A stretch of 64,000 bases of DNA from Roseovarius aestuariivivens (GCF_004761875.1 NZ_SJEY01000010.1:62001-126000), one strand, 5' to 3'. Positions 36,983 through 46,354 are shown, numbered from the stretch's first letter. Notes: a model not told the origin generated them from the sequence alone. Translations and numbers: made by a program.

Positions 36983-37111
36983 TCAGATACTCGCGAAGTC
37001 GAAAATCACCTGTTTCGGCTTGGTCCGCGGCGCCTTCGGCGCTTTCGGCTTGGTCGCCGCGGTCGGTTTGGCGTTGTCCTTCGGTTCGGGTGTTTGCGTT
37101 GTCTTGGCCAT
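36983..37111 (-). CDS. 42-residue Lys/Pro/Ala-rich small protein
   Basis: A short gene inside the 650-bp gap between the M20 and glycerate kinase genes. ATG 37111 is preceded by GGAGG seven bases upstream. The product is basic (Lys, Pro, Ala, Thr-rich, resembling a histone H1 tail) for about 33 residues and ends in the non-repetitive 'KQVIFDFASI'. The composition suggests binding to nucleic acid or a ribonucleoprotein, but this is only inferred. The flanks, 36719-36982 and 37112-37370, hold nothing else I can support apart from a weak 6-bp hairpin near 36925. Confidence 0.55.
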   Translation of the reverse strand: MAKTTQTPEPKDNAKPTAATKPKAPKAPRTKPKQVIFDFASI

Positions 37112-37370
37112 ACGTCGCCTCCACTGGATCCGCACACCGGACCGGAGACCACGCGCCGGACCGACGCAATACTCGTATGTTCGTGCTGAGATGTCCGCCC
37201 GCCGGCAGTCGATCCAAGCGACCGCGCCCGGACCGGGTGGACATCCCGGCACGTGCAACCCTGCCAAAAAGGTTAACGGCGATCTACCGGCCAGTTGGAA
37301 AAACTTTGTCTCCAATCTGGTAAAAATAAGGCGCAAATGTGACCGGGCTGGCGCAGGGCCGGGCGCGCGG

Positions 37371-38639
37371 TCAGCCCGGTGTGATCAGGATCGCGCGAAA
37401 GTCGTTCACGTTGGTCAGCGTCGGGCCGGTGACGACCTGACCGGTCGTGCGCTCGAAAAACCCGTGGGCGTCGTTGATGGCGAGCGCGGCCATGGCGTTT
37501 TCGCCCTTGGCCTCGGCCCGCGCCAGCGTGTCGGGCCCGATCAGCGCGCCGGCGACCTCTGCCGCGCCATCGACGCCGTCGGTATCGCAGGCAATTGCAT
37601 GGATCCCCGGCGCCCCCTCCAGCGCCAGCGCCAGCGCAAGGCAGAACTCGGCGTTCGGGCCGCCTACGCCGTCGCCGCGCCGCGTCACGGTCAGTTCCCC
37701 GCCGGACAAAAGCAGCACCGGCGCGTCGCCCGCGCCCATCGCGGCCTGCGTATCCAACGCCAGCCGCGCCTGCTCGGCGGCCACATCGCGCGCTTCGCCT
37801 TCCAGCGCATCGCCCAGAATCCGCACCTCGCAGCCCTCGGCGGCGGCGATCTCGGCGGCCGCCTCAAGCGATTGCGACGGTGCGGCGTAGATCACGTTCT
37901 CGACCCGGCCAAGCCGCACGTCGCCCGGCGGCACCACGCCGGTCTCGCCCTCCAGCACGTCCCAGACCGAGGGCGGGACATCTATGCCGAACCGGTCGAT
38001 GATGCTGCGCACGTCTTCGGACGTACTGCCGTCGCCCACCGTCGGCCCCGAGCCGATCATCGCCGGATCGTCGCCGGGCACGTCGGAGATCAAAAGCGCC
38101 AGCATGCGCGCGGGATAGGCCACGGCCGCCAGCTGCCCGCCCTTCACGCGGCTCAGGTGCTTGCGCACCACGTTCATCTGCCCGATGGGTGCCCCCGAGG
38201 CCAGAAGCGCGCTGTTGACCGCCTGTTTCTCGGCCAGCGTGATCTCTCCGGCGGGCTGCACCAGAAGCGCGCTCGCCCCGCCGGAAATCAGCGCCAGCAC
38301 CATGTCCTCCTCGCCCAGGCCTCCGACCAGGTCCAGCATCCGTGCGGTGGCGTCCAGCCCGGCCTGGTCGGGCACGGGATGCGCCGCCTCGACGATTTCG
38401 ATCCCCTTGCACGGGCGCGCATAGCCATAGCGCGTGATCACCAGCCCTTCGCATGGGCCGTAGACAGCCTCGACCGCCTCGGCCATGCGCGCGCTGGCCT
38501 TGCCCGCGCCCACCACCACAAGCCGGCCCTCGGGGCGCGGCGGCAGATAGCCCGCAAGGCTTTGCATCGGGTCGGCCACCTCGACGGCCCGGTCGAACAG
38601 GCGGCGCAAAAAGGGCAGGGGGTCTTGCATCGGGCTCAC
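37371..38639 (-). CDS. glycerate 2-kinase / MOFRL family protein
   Basis: A 422-residue DUF4147/MOFRL protein. 'VVVGAGKASARMAEAVE' and 'LISGGASALL' form the N-terminal nucleotide and substrate region, and 'DTDGVDG' with 'NVNDF' near the end is the MOFRL C-terminal domain. Such proteins phosphorylate glycerate to 2-phosphoglycerate; older annotations call them hydroxypyruvate reductase (TtuD). It links glyoxylate or tartronate metabolism to glycolysis. It is divergent from crcB, 105 bp apart. Confidence 0.87.
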   Translation of the reverse strand: MSPMQDPLPFLRRLFDRAVEVADPMQSLAGYLPPRPEGRLVVVGAGKASARMAEAVEAVYGPCEGLVITRYGYARPCKGIEIVEAAHPVPDQAGLDATARMLDLVGGLGEEDMVLALISGGASALLVQPAGEITLAEKQAVNSALLASGAPIGQMNVVRKHLSRVKGGQLAAVAYPARMLALLISDVPGDDPAMIGSGPTVGDGSTSEDVRSIIDRFGIDVPPSVWDVLEGETGVVPPGDVRLGRVENVIYAAPSQSLEAAAEIAAAEGCEVRILGDALEGEARDVAAEQARLALDTQAAMGAGDAPVLLLSGGELTVTRRGDGVGGPNAEFCLALALALEGAPGIHAIACDTDGVDGAAEVAGALIGPDTLARAEAKGENAMAALAINDAHGFFERTTGQVVTGPTLTNVNDFRAILITPG

Positions 38640-38744
38640 TCCGGTCTTGATCGTCGCAGCACCCTAGCGCCCCCCGCGCCGGGGCAACAGCCCCCCAATC
38701 GGCGCAGCTTGACAAAGCGCGGGCCACGCGCGACAGACGCGGCC

Positions 38745-39122
38745 ATGTTCGCAACCCTTCTTCAGGTCGGCCTCGGGGGCGCCATCGGCGCCCTGCTGCG
38801 CTTCGGCGCCGGTGTGGGCCTCACCCGGCTGGTTGGAGGCGGCTTCCCTTTGGCCGTGCTGCCGGTGAACGTGCTGGGCTCGTTCGTGATGGGCGTGCTC
38901 TTCATCTGGTCGCTGGAAAAAGAGATGACCCATCTCAATCCCTTCCTGCTGACCGGGATCCTTGGCGGGTTCACCACGTTTTCGGCCTTCTCGCTGGAGG
39001 CGTTTCTTCTTTGGGAAGATGGCCTGCCCGGACAGGCGCTGGCCTATGTTGCGTTGTCGGTCGTGCTCTCTATCGCAGGGCTGGCGCTGGGGGTTTGGCT
39101 GGCGCGAGGGGCCTTCGCATGA
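38745..39122 (+). CDS. crcB: fluoride channel CrcB/Fluc
   Basis: A 125-residue membrane protein with four helices. 'GGAIGALLRFG', 'PVNVLGSFVMG' and 'GGFTTFSAFSLE' are the conserved pore and sodium-site motifs of Fluc dimers. It exports fluoride passively. ATG 38745 is chosen for the full first helix. I saw no fluoride riboswitch in the 105-bp leader. It overlaps the next gene by ATGA and heads a four-gene operon. Confidence 0.93.
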   Translation: MFATLLQVGLGGAIGALLRFGAGVGLTRLVGGGFPLAVLPVNVLGSFVMGVLFIWSLEKEMTHLNPFLLTGILGGFTTFSAFSLEAFLLWEDGLPGQALAYVALSVVLSIAGLALGVWLARGAFA

Positions 39123-40162
39123 GCGGGGTGCAGACCATCACCGTGGCCCAGGACGAGGGCGACCAACGGCTCGACCGTTGGCTGCGCCGCCGCTTTCCGC
39201 ATGTGCCGCAGGGCCGGATCGAGAAGATGTGCCGAAAGGGCGAGCTGCGCGTCGATGGCGGCCGGGTCAAGGCCAACACGCGGCTCGAGGTGGGGCAGGC
39301 GGTGCGCGTCCCGCCACTGCCCGAGCCGGGGAAACAGGCGGCGCCCGACACCCCGCGCATCACGGAGGCCGACGCGCAGATGATCCGCGCCGCCGTGATC
39401 TATCGCGACGATCATATCATCGCCCTCAACAAGCCACCCGGCCTGCCGGTACAGGGCGGGTCCAAACAGACGCGCCACGTGGACGGGCTGGCAGAGGCGC
39501 TCAGTTTCGACGCCGAGGAAAAGCCGCGCCTCGTGCACCGGCTCGACAAGGACACGTCGGGCGTTCTGATCATGGCCCGCACCCGAAGCGTGGCCAAATC
39601 GCTGACCGCCGCCTTCCGCCACCGCGACACGCGCAAGATCTACTGGGCCGCCGTCGCCGGCGTGCCGGTGCCGCGCATGGGCACAATCCGCTTCGGCCTC
39701 GTCAAGGCGCCCGGACACGGCGCGGGGGGCGAGGGCGAAAAGATGCTGTGCCTGCATCCCGACGCCGTCGACACCACCCCAGGCGCGAAACCTGCGATCA
39801 CCGATTACGCGGTGATCGAGGCGCTGGGCACCCGCACCGCCTGGATGGCGCTGGTGCCGGTCACGGGCCGCACGCATCAGCTGCGCGCGCATATGGCCGA
39901 ACTGGGTCATCCCATCGTGGGTGACGGCAAATACGGCGGATCCGGGCAGGAAAACCTGGGCGACGGCTGGGGCGCGCAACTGGGAGGAGAGGTCAGCCGC
40001 AAGCTTCACCTGCACGCACGGTCGCTGACGCTGACCCACCCGGTCACCCGCGCCAAGCTGCACCTGACCGCGCCGCTGCCCGATCACATGGCGCGCACCT
40101 GGGACCTCTTTCAATGGCAGCCCGCGCAGGCGCCCGAGGACCCGTTCGAGGATTTCGCATGA
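39119..40162 (+). CDS. RluC/RluD-type pseudouridine synthase
   Basis: A 347-residue enzyme. An S4 RNA-binding domain covers about residues 16-65 ('RLDRWLRRRFPHVPQGRIEK'), and the catalytic domain carries 'RLVHRLDKDTSGVLIMA' with nucleophilic Asp143. It isomerises uridines in 23S rRNA; the exact sites (RluC-like 955/2504/2580) are inferred. The start overlaps crcB by 4 nt and its stop overlaps the HAD gene by 4 nt. Confidence 0.9.
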   Translation: MSGVQTITVAQDEGDQRLDRWLRRRFPHVPQGRIEKMCRKGELRVDGGRVKANTRLEVGQAVRVPPLPEPGKQAAPDTPRITEADAQMIRAAVIYRDDHIIALNKPPGLPVQGGSKQTRHVDGLAEALSFDAEEKPRLVHRLDKDTSGVLIMARTRSVAKSLTAAFRHRDTRKIYWAAVAGVPVPRMGTIRFGLVKAPGHGAGGEGEKMLCLHPDAVDTTPGAKPAITDYAVIEALGTRTAWMALVPVTGRTHQLRAHMAELGHPIVGDGKYGGSGQENLGDGWGAQLGGEVSRKLHLHARSLTLTHPVTRAKLHLTAPLPDHMARTWDLFQWQPAQAPEDPFEDFA

Positions 40163-40839
40163 CCGACCTGCGCCTCGTGATCTTCGACGTCGACGGCACG
40201 CTTGTCGACAGCCAGGGCGACATCGTGGCTGCGATGACCCACGCCTTCGAGACCGCCGGCGCGCGGGTGCCCGACCGCGCCACGATCCTGTCCATCGTGG
40301 GGCTTTCGCTGCCGCAGGCCATGGCGCGCCTCGCACCGGGCGTTGGGCCCCAGACGCAGGCGCGCATGGTTGACTGGTACAAGGAGGCCTACATGCATCT
40401 GCGGGCCGAATCCGGCGCGGCGCAGTCTTCGCCGCTCTACCCTTACGCCCGCGACACGCTCGACGCGCTCAACGCACGGCCCGAAACATTGCTTGGCGTC
40501 GCCACCGGCAAATCCCGCCGGGGCCTCGACAAGCTGCTCGACGGTCACGATCTGCGCGCGCATTTCGTGACCCAGCAGGTCAGCGACCACCACCCGTCCA
40601 AGCCGCACCCCTCGATGATCCTGACCGCACTCGCGGAAACCGGCGTGGCGGCGCAAAACGCCGTGATGATCGGGGACACCACTTTTGATATGGAGATGGC
40701 CCGGGCCGCGGGCGTGCCCTTCATCGGCGTCGGATGGGGCTATCATCCCGCCGATCATCTGACCGGCGCGCAGGCCATCCTGCGCGATTTTCGCGACCTG
40801 CCCGGGCTGATCGACACCACGTGGGAACGAACAGCATGA
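40159..40839 (+). CDS. HAD-IA family phosphatase
   Basis: A 226-residue haloacid dehalogenase-superfamily hydrolase. The nucleophile loop is 'VIFDVDGTLVDS' (Asp10, Asp12), motif II is 'GVATGK', the lysine is in 'SKPHPSM' and motif IV is 'MIGDTTFDMEMA'. It resembles phosphoglycolate phosphatase. Its tight coupling with the RluC-type gene (ATGA) and with the following ATP12 gene (4-nt overlap) is an arrangement I know from other Rhodobacterales. Confidence 0.88.
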   Translation: MTDLRLVIFDVDGTLVDSQGDIVAAMTHAFETAGARVPDRATILSIVGLSLPQAMARLAPGVGPQTQARMVDWYKEAYMHLRAESGAAQSSPLYPYARDTLDALNARPETLLGVATGKSRRGLDKLLDGHDLRAHFVTQQVSDHHPSKPHPSMILTALAETGVAAQNAVMIGDTTFDMEMARAAGVPFIGVGWGYHPADHLTGAQAILRDFRDLPGLIDTTWERTA

Positions 40840-41549
40840 GCGAATGGAAGGCCAAACGTTTCTGGAGCGAGGCGCATGTGACCGAAACGGCGGGCGGCTT
40901 CGGCATCCTTCTGGACACGCGGCCGGTGAAAACCCCCGCCAAGGCGACGCTAGCCGTCCCGACCCGCGCCATGGCCGATGCCATCGCCGCCGAATGGGAC
41001 GCGCAGGAGGGCGAGATCAAGCCGCTCACCATGCCGGTCACGCGCGCGGCGAACGCCGCCATCGACAAGGTTACGCCTCAACACGCCGAAGTCGCCGACA
41101 TGGTGGCGGCCTATGGCGACGCGGACCTGCTGTGCTACCGCGCCGACGCGCCCGAAGGGCTGATCGCGCGGCAGCAAGAGGCGTGGGATCCGCTGCTCGA
41201 CTGGGCCGAAGAGGCGCTGGGCGCACGGCTTCAACCGGTGGAAGGCGTGATGCACCGCCCCCAGGATCCGCGCGCGCTCGACCGGCTGTCGCGGCAGGTG
41301 CACGCGATGGATGCTTTCACGCTCACCGCCTTTCACGATCTCGTGGGGCTTTCGGGTTCGCTCGTCATCGGCTTTGCAGTTCTGCACGGGCATCAGACGC
41401 CAGAGGCGCTCTGGTCAGTCTCGCGGATCGACGAAACCTGGCAGGAAGAATTCTGGGGCGTGGATGAAGAAGCCCGACAGATGGCGCTCGCCAAACGTGC
41501 GCAATTTCTGGACGCCAAGCGCTTCCATGACTTGGTGCGTGACCGCTAA
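40836..41549 (+). CDS. ATP12 family F1-ATPase assembly chaperone
   Basis: A 237-residue protein. 'AKRFWSEAHV' at the start, 'LLDTRPVKTPAKATL' and 'DLLCYRAD' are the ATP12 family motifs. It binds the F1 alpha subunit during assembly of ATP synthase, as in mitochondria; in bacteria it is essentially confined to Alphaproteobacteria. ATG 40836 overlaps the HAD stop by 4 nt. It is the last gene of the crcB operon. Confidence 0.9.
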   Translation: MSEWKAKRFWSEAHVTETAGGFGILLDTRPVKTPAKATLAVPTRAMADAIAAEWDAQEGEIKPLTMPVTRAANAAIDKVTPQHAEVADMVAAYGDADLLCYRADAPEGLIARQQEAWDPLLDWAEEALGARLQPVEGVMHRPQDPRALDRLSRQVHAMDAFTLTAFHDLVGLSGSLVIGFAVLHGHQTPEALWSVSRIDETWQEEFWGVDEEARQMALAKRAQFLDAKRFHDLVRDR

Positions 41550-41846
41550 CATACTCAGCTTATGCGCGAAACGCGGGCTCGGCAGGGGCCTGCAGCGGGC
41601 CGCCGGTGCCCCGGGCAGCCTGCCCAGCATTTGTGCAATTGCCCTGAAAACACGGGGTTCCCAAGGGGAAATAACCCCGAAACGTGATCGTTTTTGCGGC
41701 ACCGGGGCTTGACCTTCCTGAATGAATCAAAACAAACTCGCGCGCATTGATCGGGGTCAACGCCCCGGTCTGTCTATCGCTTCGGTCCGCAAGAGGGCCG
41801 CACAAACCGTCCGATACCCGGGCGGAGATATCAGGAAGAGGTAAAC
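41550..41846 (+). promoter_or_regulatory. promoter region of bztABCD
   Basis: This 297-bp gap carries no gene. It contains an imperfect hairpin (GGGGTTCCC...GGGGAAATAACCCC, about 41654-41678), a short AAACG-TGAT-CGTTT hairpin with T-tract near 41680-41696 that may end the crcB operon, and then 'TTGACC' near 41710, a possible -35 element for bztA. The -10 is not clear. AGGAAGAGG lies before the bztA start. Confidence 0.45.
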
Positions 41847-42866
41847 ATGAATAAAACCGTTTTTCTTGGCGCGCTGACTGTCGCTGGCCTTTCGGCTGGC
41901 GCCGCTGCGGCTGCCACGCTCGATGACGTGAAGGCACGCGGCTCGCTGAATTGCGGCGTGACTACCGGTCTCGTCGGGTTCGCTGCGCCGGACGCAAACG
42001 GCGAATGGGATGGCTTCGACGTCGGCGTCTGCCGGGCTGTCGCAGCCGCAGTGCTGGGCGATCCGACCGCGGTCGAATTCGTCCCGACCACCGGCAAGAC
42101 GCGCTTCACGGCGCTGGCCTCCGGCGAAATCGACATGCTGGCCCGGAACACCACCTGGACCTTCTCCCGCGACGTCGACCTGAAGTTCGAATTCACCGGC
42201 ATCAACTACTATGACGGTCAGGGCTTCATGGTTCCGAAAGATCTGGGCGTCAGCTCGGCGAAGGAACTCGACGGCGCCACGGTCTGCATCCAGACCGGCA
42301 CCACGACCGAGCTCAACCTGGCGGATTTCTTCCGCTCCAACAACATGAGCTACGAGCCGGTTCCGATCGAAACCAACGCCGAGGCGCAGCAGAACTACCT
42401 TGCCGGCGCCTGTGACGTCTACACCACCGACGCGTCCGGCCTTGCGGCCACGCGTGCCGCGTTCGAGGACCCCTCGGCGCACGTGATCCTGCCCGAGATC
42501 GTCTCGAAAGAGCCGCTCGGCCCGCTTGTCCGCCACGGCGACAACGAATGGGGTGACGTGGTCCGCTGGACCCTGAACGCTCTGGTCGCGGCCGAAGAGT
42601 ACGGCGTCACCAGCGCCAACATCGCCGATATGGCCGCTGAACCGACCGACAGCCCGGAAATCAACCGTCTGCTCGGCACCGAAGGCAACCTCGGCGAGAT
42701 GCTCGGCCTCGACGCCGACTGGGCCATGCGCGCCATCGCGGCCGGTGGCAACTACGGCGAGCTGTTCGAAAAGAACATCGGTGAGAACACGCCGGTCGGT
42801 CTGGCCCGTGGCCTGAACGCCCAGTGGACCGATGGCGGCCTGATGTACGCGCCGCCGTTCCGCTAA
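41847..42866 (+). CDS. bztA: general L-amino-acid ABC transporter binding protein
   Basis: A 339-residue periplasmic protein (BztA/AapJ). A signal peptide ends near residue 23 (AAAAA), and the mature part starts 'TLDDVKARGSLNCGVTTGLV'. 'NTTWTFSRD' and 'LDGATVCIQTGTTTELNLAD' are hallmarks of this branch. It binds glutamate, glutamine, aspartate and asparagine (Bzt of Rhodobacter) or a broad range (Aap of Rhizobium). A 12-bp hairpin follows directly and should keep its mRNA abundant. Confidence 0.93.
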   Translation: MNKTVFLGALTVAGLSAGAAAAATLDDVKARGSLNCGVTTGLVGFAAPDANGEWDGFDVGVCRAVAAAVLGDPTAVEFVPTTGKTRFTALASGEIDMLARNTTWTFSRDVDLKFEFTGINYYDGQGFMVPKDLGVSSAKELDGATVCIQTGTTTELNLADFFRSNNMSYEPVPIETNAEAQQNYLAGACDVYTTDASGLAATRAAFEDPSAHVILPEIVSKEPLGPLVRHGDNEWGDVVRWTLNALVAAEEYGVTSANIADMAAEPTDSPEINRLLGTEGNLGEMLGLDADWAMRAIAAGGNYGELFEKNIGENTPVGLARGLNAQWTDGGLMYAPPFR

Positions 42867-42876
42867 AAAATCCCGG

Positions 42877-42904
42877 GAAGGGCGCGGTGCAAACCGCGCC
42901 CTTC
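42877..42904 (+). promoter_or_regulatory. GC-rich stem-loop between bztA and bztB
   Basis: A perfect 12-bp stem (GAAGGGCGCGGT and its complement) with a GCAA tetraloop, 11 bp after the bztA stop. No U-tract follows. It fits a processing/stability element that raises bztA mRNA over bztBCD. Confidence 0.7.
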
Positions 42905-42983
42905 GCGCTTCAAAAGAACGACTGGCCTTCCGCGCGCATGACGCGCACATAAAAATCCGGGCCGGCAACGGGGACTCATCCAG

Positions 42984-44198
42984 ATGACGACAATGACCGA
43001 CCCTCCACAGGCGTCGTTTAAACTGTCCATGCTGTTGAACGATACGCGCTATCGTTCCTACACGTTTCAGTTCATCGCCCTTATCCTGCTGATCGCGGCG
43101 ATCGCCTATCTCGGCTCGAACCTGGCGCAGAACCTGCGCGAGGCGGGGCTGAACATCTCTTACGGATTTCTCGGCGAGCCGTCGAACTACGATATCAACC
43201 AGCGCCTGATCGAATATGACAGCCGGTCCAGCCATTGGCGCGCCGCCGTGGTGGGCGTGCTCAACACGCTGCTGGTGGCCTTCCTGGCCTGTGTGACCGC
43301 GACGATCATCGGCGTGATCGCCGGCGTGCTGCGGCTTTCGAACAACTGGCTCGTGCGCAAGCTGATGGCCGGCTATGTCGAAGCCTTCCGTAACGTTCCG
43401 GTGCTGATCTGGATCCTCATCATCTACACCGTCATGACCGCCGTGATGCCGTCGCCACGCGATTTCCGCGGCGACGATGCCGACGCGTCGATGGTGCTTG
43501 GCTCTTTCGCCTTTACCAACCGCGGCGTCTACACGCCCAAACCCCTGCTCGAACCGATGGGCTGGGTAGTGGTCGGCATCTTCATCGCCTCGATCATCGG
43601 CATGTTCGCCTATCGCCGCTACGCGACCAAGCTGCTCTATGACACCGGCAAACTGCTGCCGATGGGCTGGCCGTCGCTTGCGATCCTCTTCGTGCCCGCC
43701 ATCCTGAGCTTCTTCGTGCTCGGCCGGCCGATCTCGCTGGAATACCCCGAACTCGGCGGCTTCAACTTCCAGGGCGGTATCCAGGTGCTGGGCTCTCTCA
43801 TCGCGCTCTGGTTCGCGCTGGCGATCTATACCGGCGCCTTCATCGCCGAGAACGTCCGCGCGGGTATTCAGGCCGTCTCCAAGGGCCAGACCGAGGCCGC
43901 GGCGGCGCTTGGCCTGCGTCCGCGCCGGATCATGAACCTCGTGATCCTGCCGCAGGCGCTGCGGATCATCATTCCGCCGCTCATTTCGAACTATCTCAAC
44001 ATCACCAAGAACAGCTCGCTGGCCATCGCGGTGGGCTACATGGACATCACCGGGACGCTGGGGGGGATCACGCTCAACCAGACGGGCCGCGCTATCGAGG
44101 CGGTTCTGCTCCTGATGCTGTTCTATCTGGTGATCTCGCTGTCGATTTCCGCCGTCATGAACGTCTACAACAACGCCGTCCGGCTGAAGGAGCGCTGA
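42984..44198 (+). CDS. bztB: general L-amino-acid ABC transporter permease BztB
   Basis: A 404-residue permease (AapQ type). The N-terminus carries a first helix (about 26-45), followed by a long segment with 'NISYGFLGEPSNYDINQRLI' that is specific to this family. The transport domain holds the ATPase-contact loop 'GQTEAAAALGLRPRRIMNLV'. Together with BztC it forms the channel. It lies 117 bp after bztA and nearly abuts bztC. Confidence 0.93.
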   Translation: MTTMTDPPQASFKLSMLLNDTRYRSYTFQFIALILLIAAIAYLGSNLAQNLREAGLNISYGFLGEPSNYDINQRLIEYDSRSSHWRAAVVGVLNTLLVAFLACVTATIIGVIAGVLRLSNNWLVRKLMAGYVEAFRNVPVLIWILIIYTVMTAVMPSPRDFRGDDADASMVLGSFAFTNRGVYTPKPLLEPMGWVVVGIFIASIIGMFAYRRYATKLLYDTGKLLPMGWPSLAILFVPAILSFFVLGRPISLEYPELGGFNFQGGIQVLGSLIALWFALAIYTGAFIAENVRAGIQAVSKGQTEAAAALGLRPRRIMNLVILPQALRIIIPPLISNYLNITKNSSLAIAVGYMDITGTLGGITLNQTGRAIEAVLLLMLFYLVISLSISAVMNVYNNAVRLKER

Positions 44199-44199
44199 T

Positions 44200-45501
44200 A
44201 TGAGTGACATGCACCAGCACTCCGTCGCGTATGTCCGCGAAACCATGCTGCCCGAGGCGCCGCCCCCGGCGCGCGAGCAGGGCATCATCAAATGGATGCG
44301 TGAGAACCTCTTCGCCAACGTGCCGAATTCGATTCTCACGATCGCGTCGATCGTCGTGATCTACTACATCCTCGCGGCGTCTCTCCCGTGGCTTTTGAAC
44401 GGGATCTGGAACGCCGAGTCGATCCGTGACTGCCGCGAGATCCTGCAAGGCGCCGCGGGCGGCTGTTTCGCCGTGCTGACCGAACGCTGGAACCAGCTTC
44501 TCTTCGGCTTCCAGTATCCCGACGATCAGTACTGGCGGCCTCTCATCGCCTTCCTGCTGCTCTTCGTGGCCATCGCGCCGGTGATGTTCTTCAAATACAT
44601 CCCCTCCCAGTTCCTGCTGTTCACGGCGCTTTACCCGTTCCTGGCCTACTGGCTGATCTGGGGCGGGCTGATCCTGGCGCCGATCGTGGCCCTCGTGGGC
44701 TTCGTGGTGGGGTATTTCGTCTGGGGCCGGCTGGTGCAGCGCTCCTTCGCGACGGGCTTTTTCGGCGCTGTTGCGGCGGCCGTTATCGTGTGGTGGATCG
44801 GCGGACTCATCACCGCCGGGATGGATCCCGAACAGGCCATGCTCGTTCCCGTCGCCTCGCGCGACATGGGCGGCTTCATGCTGAACCTGATCCTCGGCAC
44901 CGTCTGCGTGTCGCTGTCCATTCCCATCGGCATCGCGCTGGCGCTCGGGCGGCAATCCTCCATGCCGATCATCAAGTGGATCTGCGTGGTCTTCATCGAG
45001 TTCATCCGCGGCGTGCCGCTGATCACGCTTCTCTTCGTGGCGAACGTGGTGCTGGCCTATTTCTTCCCGCCGGGCACGAATTTCGACCTCATAATCCGCG
45101 TGATCATCATGATCACCGCCTTCGCCTCGGCCTATATCGCCGAGGTGATCCGCGGCGGTCTCGCGGCGCTGCCCACCGGGCAGTATGAGGCCGCCGACAG
45201 TCTCGGGCTCGATTACGCGCAGGCGATGCGGCTGATCATCCTGCCGCAGGCGCTCAAGATTTCGATCCCCGGCATCGTGAACGTCGCGGTGGGTCTCTTC
45301 AAGGACACCACGCTCGTCTCGGTGATCTCCATGTTCGACCTTGTCGGCATGATCCGGGGCCCGATCCTCGCCTCGACTGAATGGAACGGCGTCTATTGGG
45401 AGCTTTTCGGCTTCGCCGCGCTTCTGTTCTTCGTCGTCTGCTACGGCATCTCGCAATATTCCCAGTGGCTCGAACGCGAGCTCACCACGGATCACAAGTA
45501 A
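44200..45501 (+). CDS. bztC: general L-amino-acid ABC transporter permease BztC
   Basis: A 433-residue permease (AapM type). Several extra N-terminal helices precede the transport domain. The conserved loop is 'GQYEAADSLGLDYAQAMRLI' followed by 'ILPQALKISIPGI'. It pairs with BztB. The start is one base after the bztB stop. It is followed at 15 bp by the ATPase gene. Confidence 0.93.
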   Translation: MSDMHQHSVAYVRETMLPEAPPPAREQGIIKWMRENLFANVPNSILTIASIVVIYYILAASLPWLLNGIWNAESIRDCREILQGAAGGCFAVLTERWNQLLFGFQYPDDQYWRPLIAFLLLFVAIAPVMFFKYIPSQFLLFTALYPFLAYWLIWGGLILAPIVALVGFVVGYFVWGRLVQRSFATGFFGAVAAAVIVWWIGGLITAGMDPEQAMLVPVASRDMGGFMLNLILGTVCVSLSIPIGIALALGRQSSMPIIKWICVVFIEFIRGVPLITLLFVANVVLAYFFPPGTNFDLIIRVIIMITAFASAYIAEVIRGGLAALPTGQYEAADSLGLDYAQAMRLIILPQALKISIPGIVNVAVGLFKDTTLVSVISMFDLVGMIRGPILASTEWNGVYWELFGFAALLFFVVCYGISQYSQWLERELTTDHK

Positions 45502-45516
45502 AAAAGGGGTTACTCC

Positions 45517-46284
45517 ATGGCGGACACCGCTGAAATGAAGGTCTCGGACGAGGTCGCGATCCACATCGAGAACATGAACAAGTGGTACGGCTCTTTCCAC
45601 GTGCTGCGCGACATCGACCTCACGGTCTACAAGGGCGAGCGGATCGTGATCGCCGGGCCCTCGGGCTCGGGCAAGTCGACGCTCATCCGTTGCATCAACG
45701 CGCTGGAAGAACACCAGCAGGGCAAGATCGAGGTCGACGGAACGCTTCTGAGCTCGGATATCAAGAATATCGACAAGGTCCGCTCCGAGGTCGGGATGGT
45801 GTTCCAGCACTTCAATCTCTTCCCGCACCTGACCATCCTCGAGAACTGCACGCTCGCGCCCATCTGGGTCCGCAAAACGCCCAAACGCGAGGCCGAACAG
45901 ACGGCGATGCATTTCCTCGAAAAGGTCAAGATCCCCGAACAGGCCGACAAGTATCCCGGGCAGTTGTCCGGCGGCCAGCAACAGCGTGTCGCCATCGCCC
46001 GCTCGCTTTGCATGAAGCCTCGCATCATGCTCTTTGACGAGCCGACCTCGGCCCTGGACCCGGAAATGATCAAAGAGGTGCTCGACACCATGGTCAGCCT
46101 TGCCGAGGAAGGCATGACCATGCTCTGCGTGACGCACGAGATGGGCTTTGCCCGTCAGGTCGCAAACCGCGTGATCTTCATGGATCAGGGCCAGATCGTT
46201 GAACAGAACGAACCCGAAGAGTTCTTCAACAATCCCAAGTCCGAGCGCACCAAGCTCTTCCTCAGCCAGATCCTGGGTCACTAA
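45517..46284 (+). CDS. bztD: general L-amino-acid ABC transporter ATP-binding protein
   Basis: A 255-residue polar amino-acid type ABC ATPase. Walker A is GPSGSGKST, the signature is LSGGQQQR, Walker B is '[15 protein letters not shown]' and the H-loop is 'CVTHEMGFA'. It drives import through BztBC. The product of bztABCD supplies glutamate-family amino acids as carbon and nitrogen. A long hairpin follows. Confidence 0.95.
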   Translation: MADTAEMKVSDEVAIHIENMNKWYGSFHVLRDIDLTVYKGERIVIAGPSGSGKSTLIRCINALEEHQQGKIEVDGTLLSSDIKNIDKVRSEVGMVFQHFNLFPHLTILENCTLAPIWVRKTPKREAEQTAMHFLEKVKIPEQADKYPGQLSGGQQQRVAIARSLCMKPRIMLFDEPTSALDPEMIKEVLDTMVSLAEEGMTMLCVTHEMGFARQVANRVIFMDQGQIVEQNEPEEFFNNPKSERTKLFLSQILGH

Positions 46285-46288
46285 AGGG

Positions 46289-46342
46289 CGCGCTGAAGCA
46301 CGCCCTACCAGTTCAGGCTTCCGTAGGCCGTGCTTCAGCGCG
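46289..46342. terminator. long bidirectional stem-loop between bztD and HDAC gene
   Basis: CGCGCTGAAGCACG and its exact 14-bp complement are separated by 26 nt, inside which CCTAC/GTAGG pair as well. The combined hairpin is about 19 bp with one internal mismatch. It separates the convergent bztD and histone deacetylase-like genes. It lacks a T-run, so it may be a structural or bidirectional terminator. Confidence 0.6.
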
Positions 46343-46354
46343 GCCTTCGCCGTT

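Noticed and set aside
36774-38744. A long plus-strand frame running into crcB
   Set aside because: Only the last 125 codons look like a protein (CrcB); the rest is antisense to glycerate kinase.
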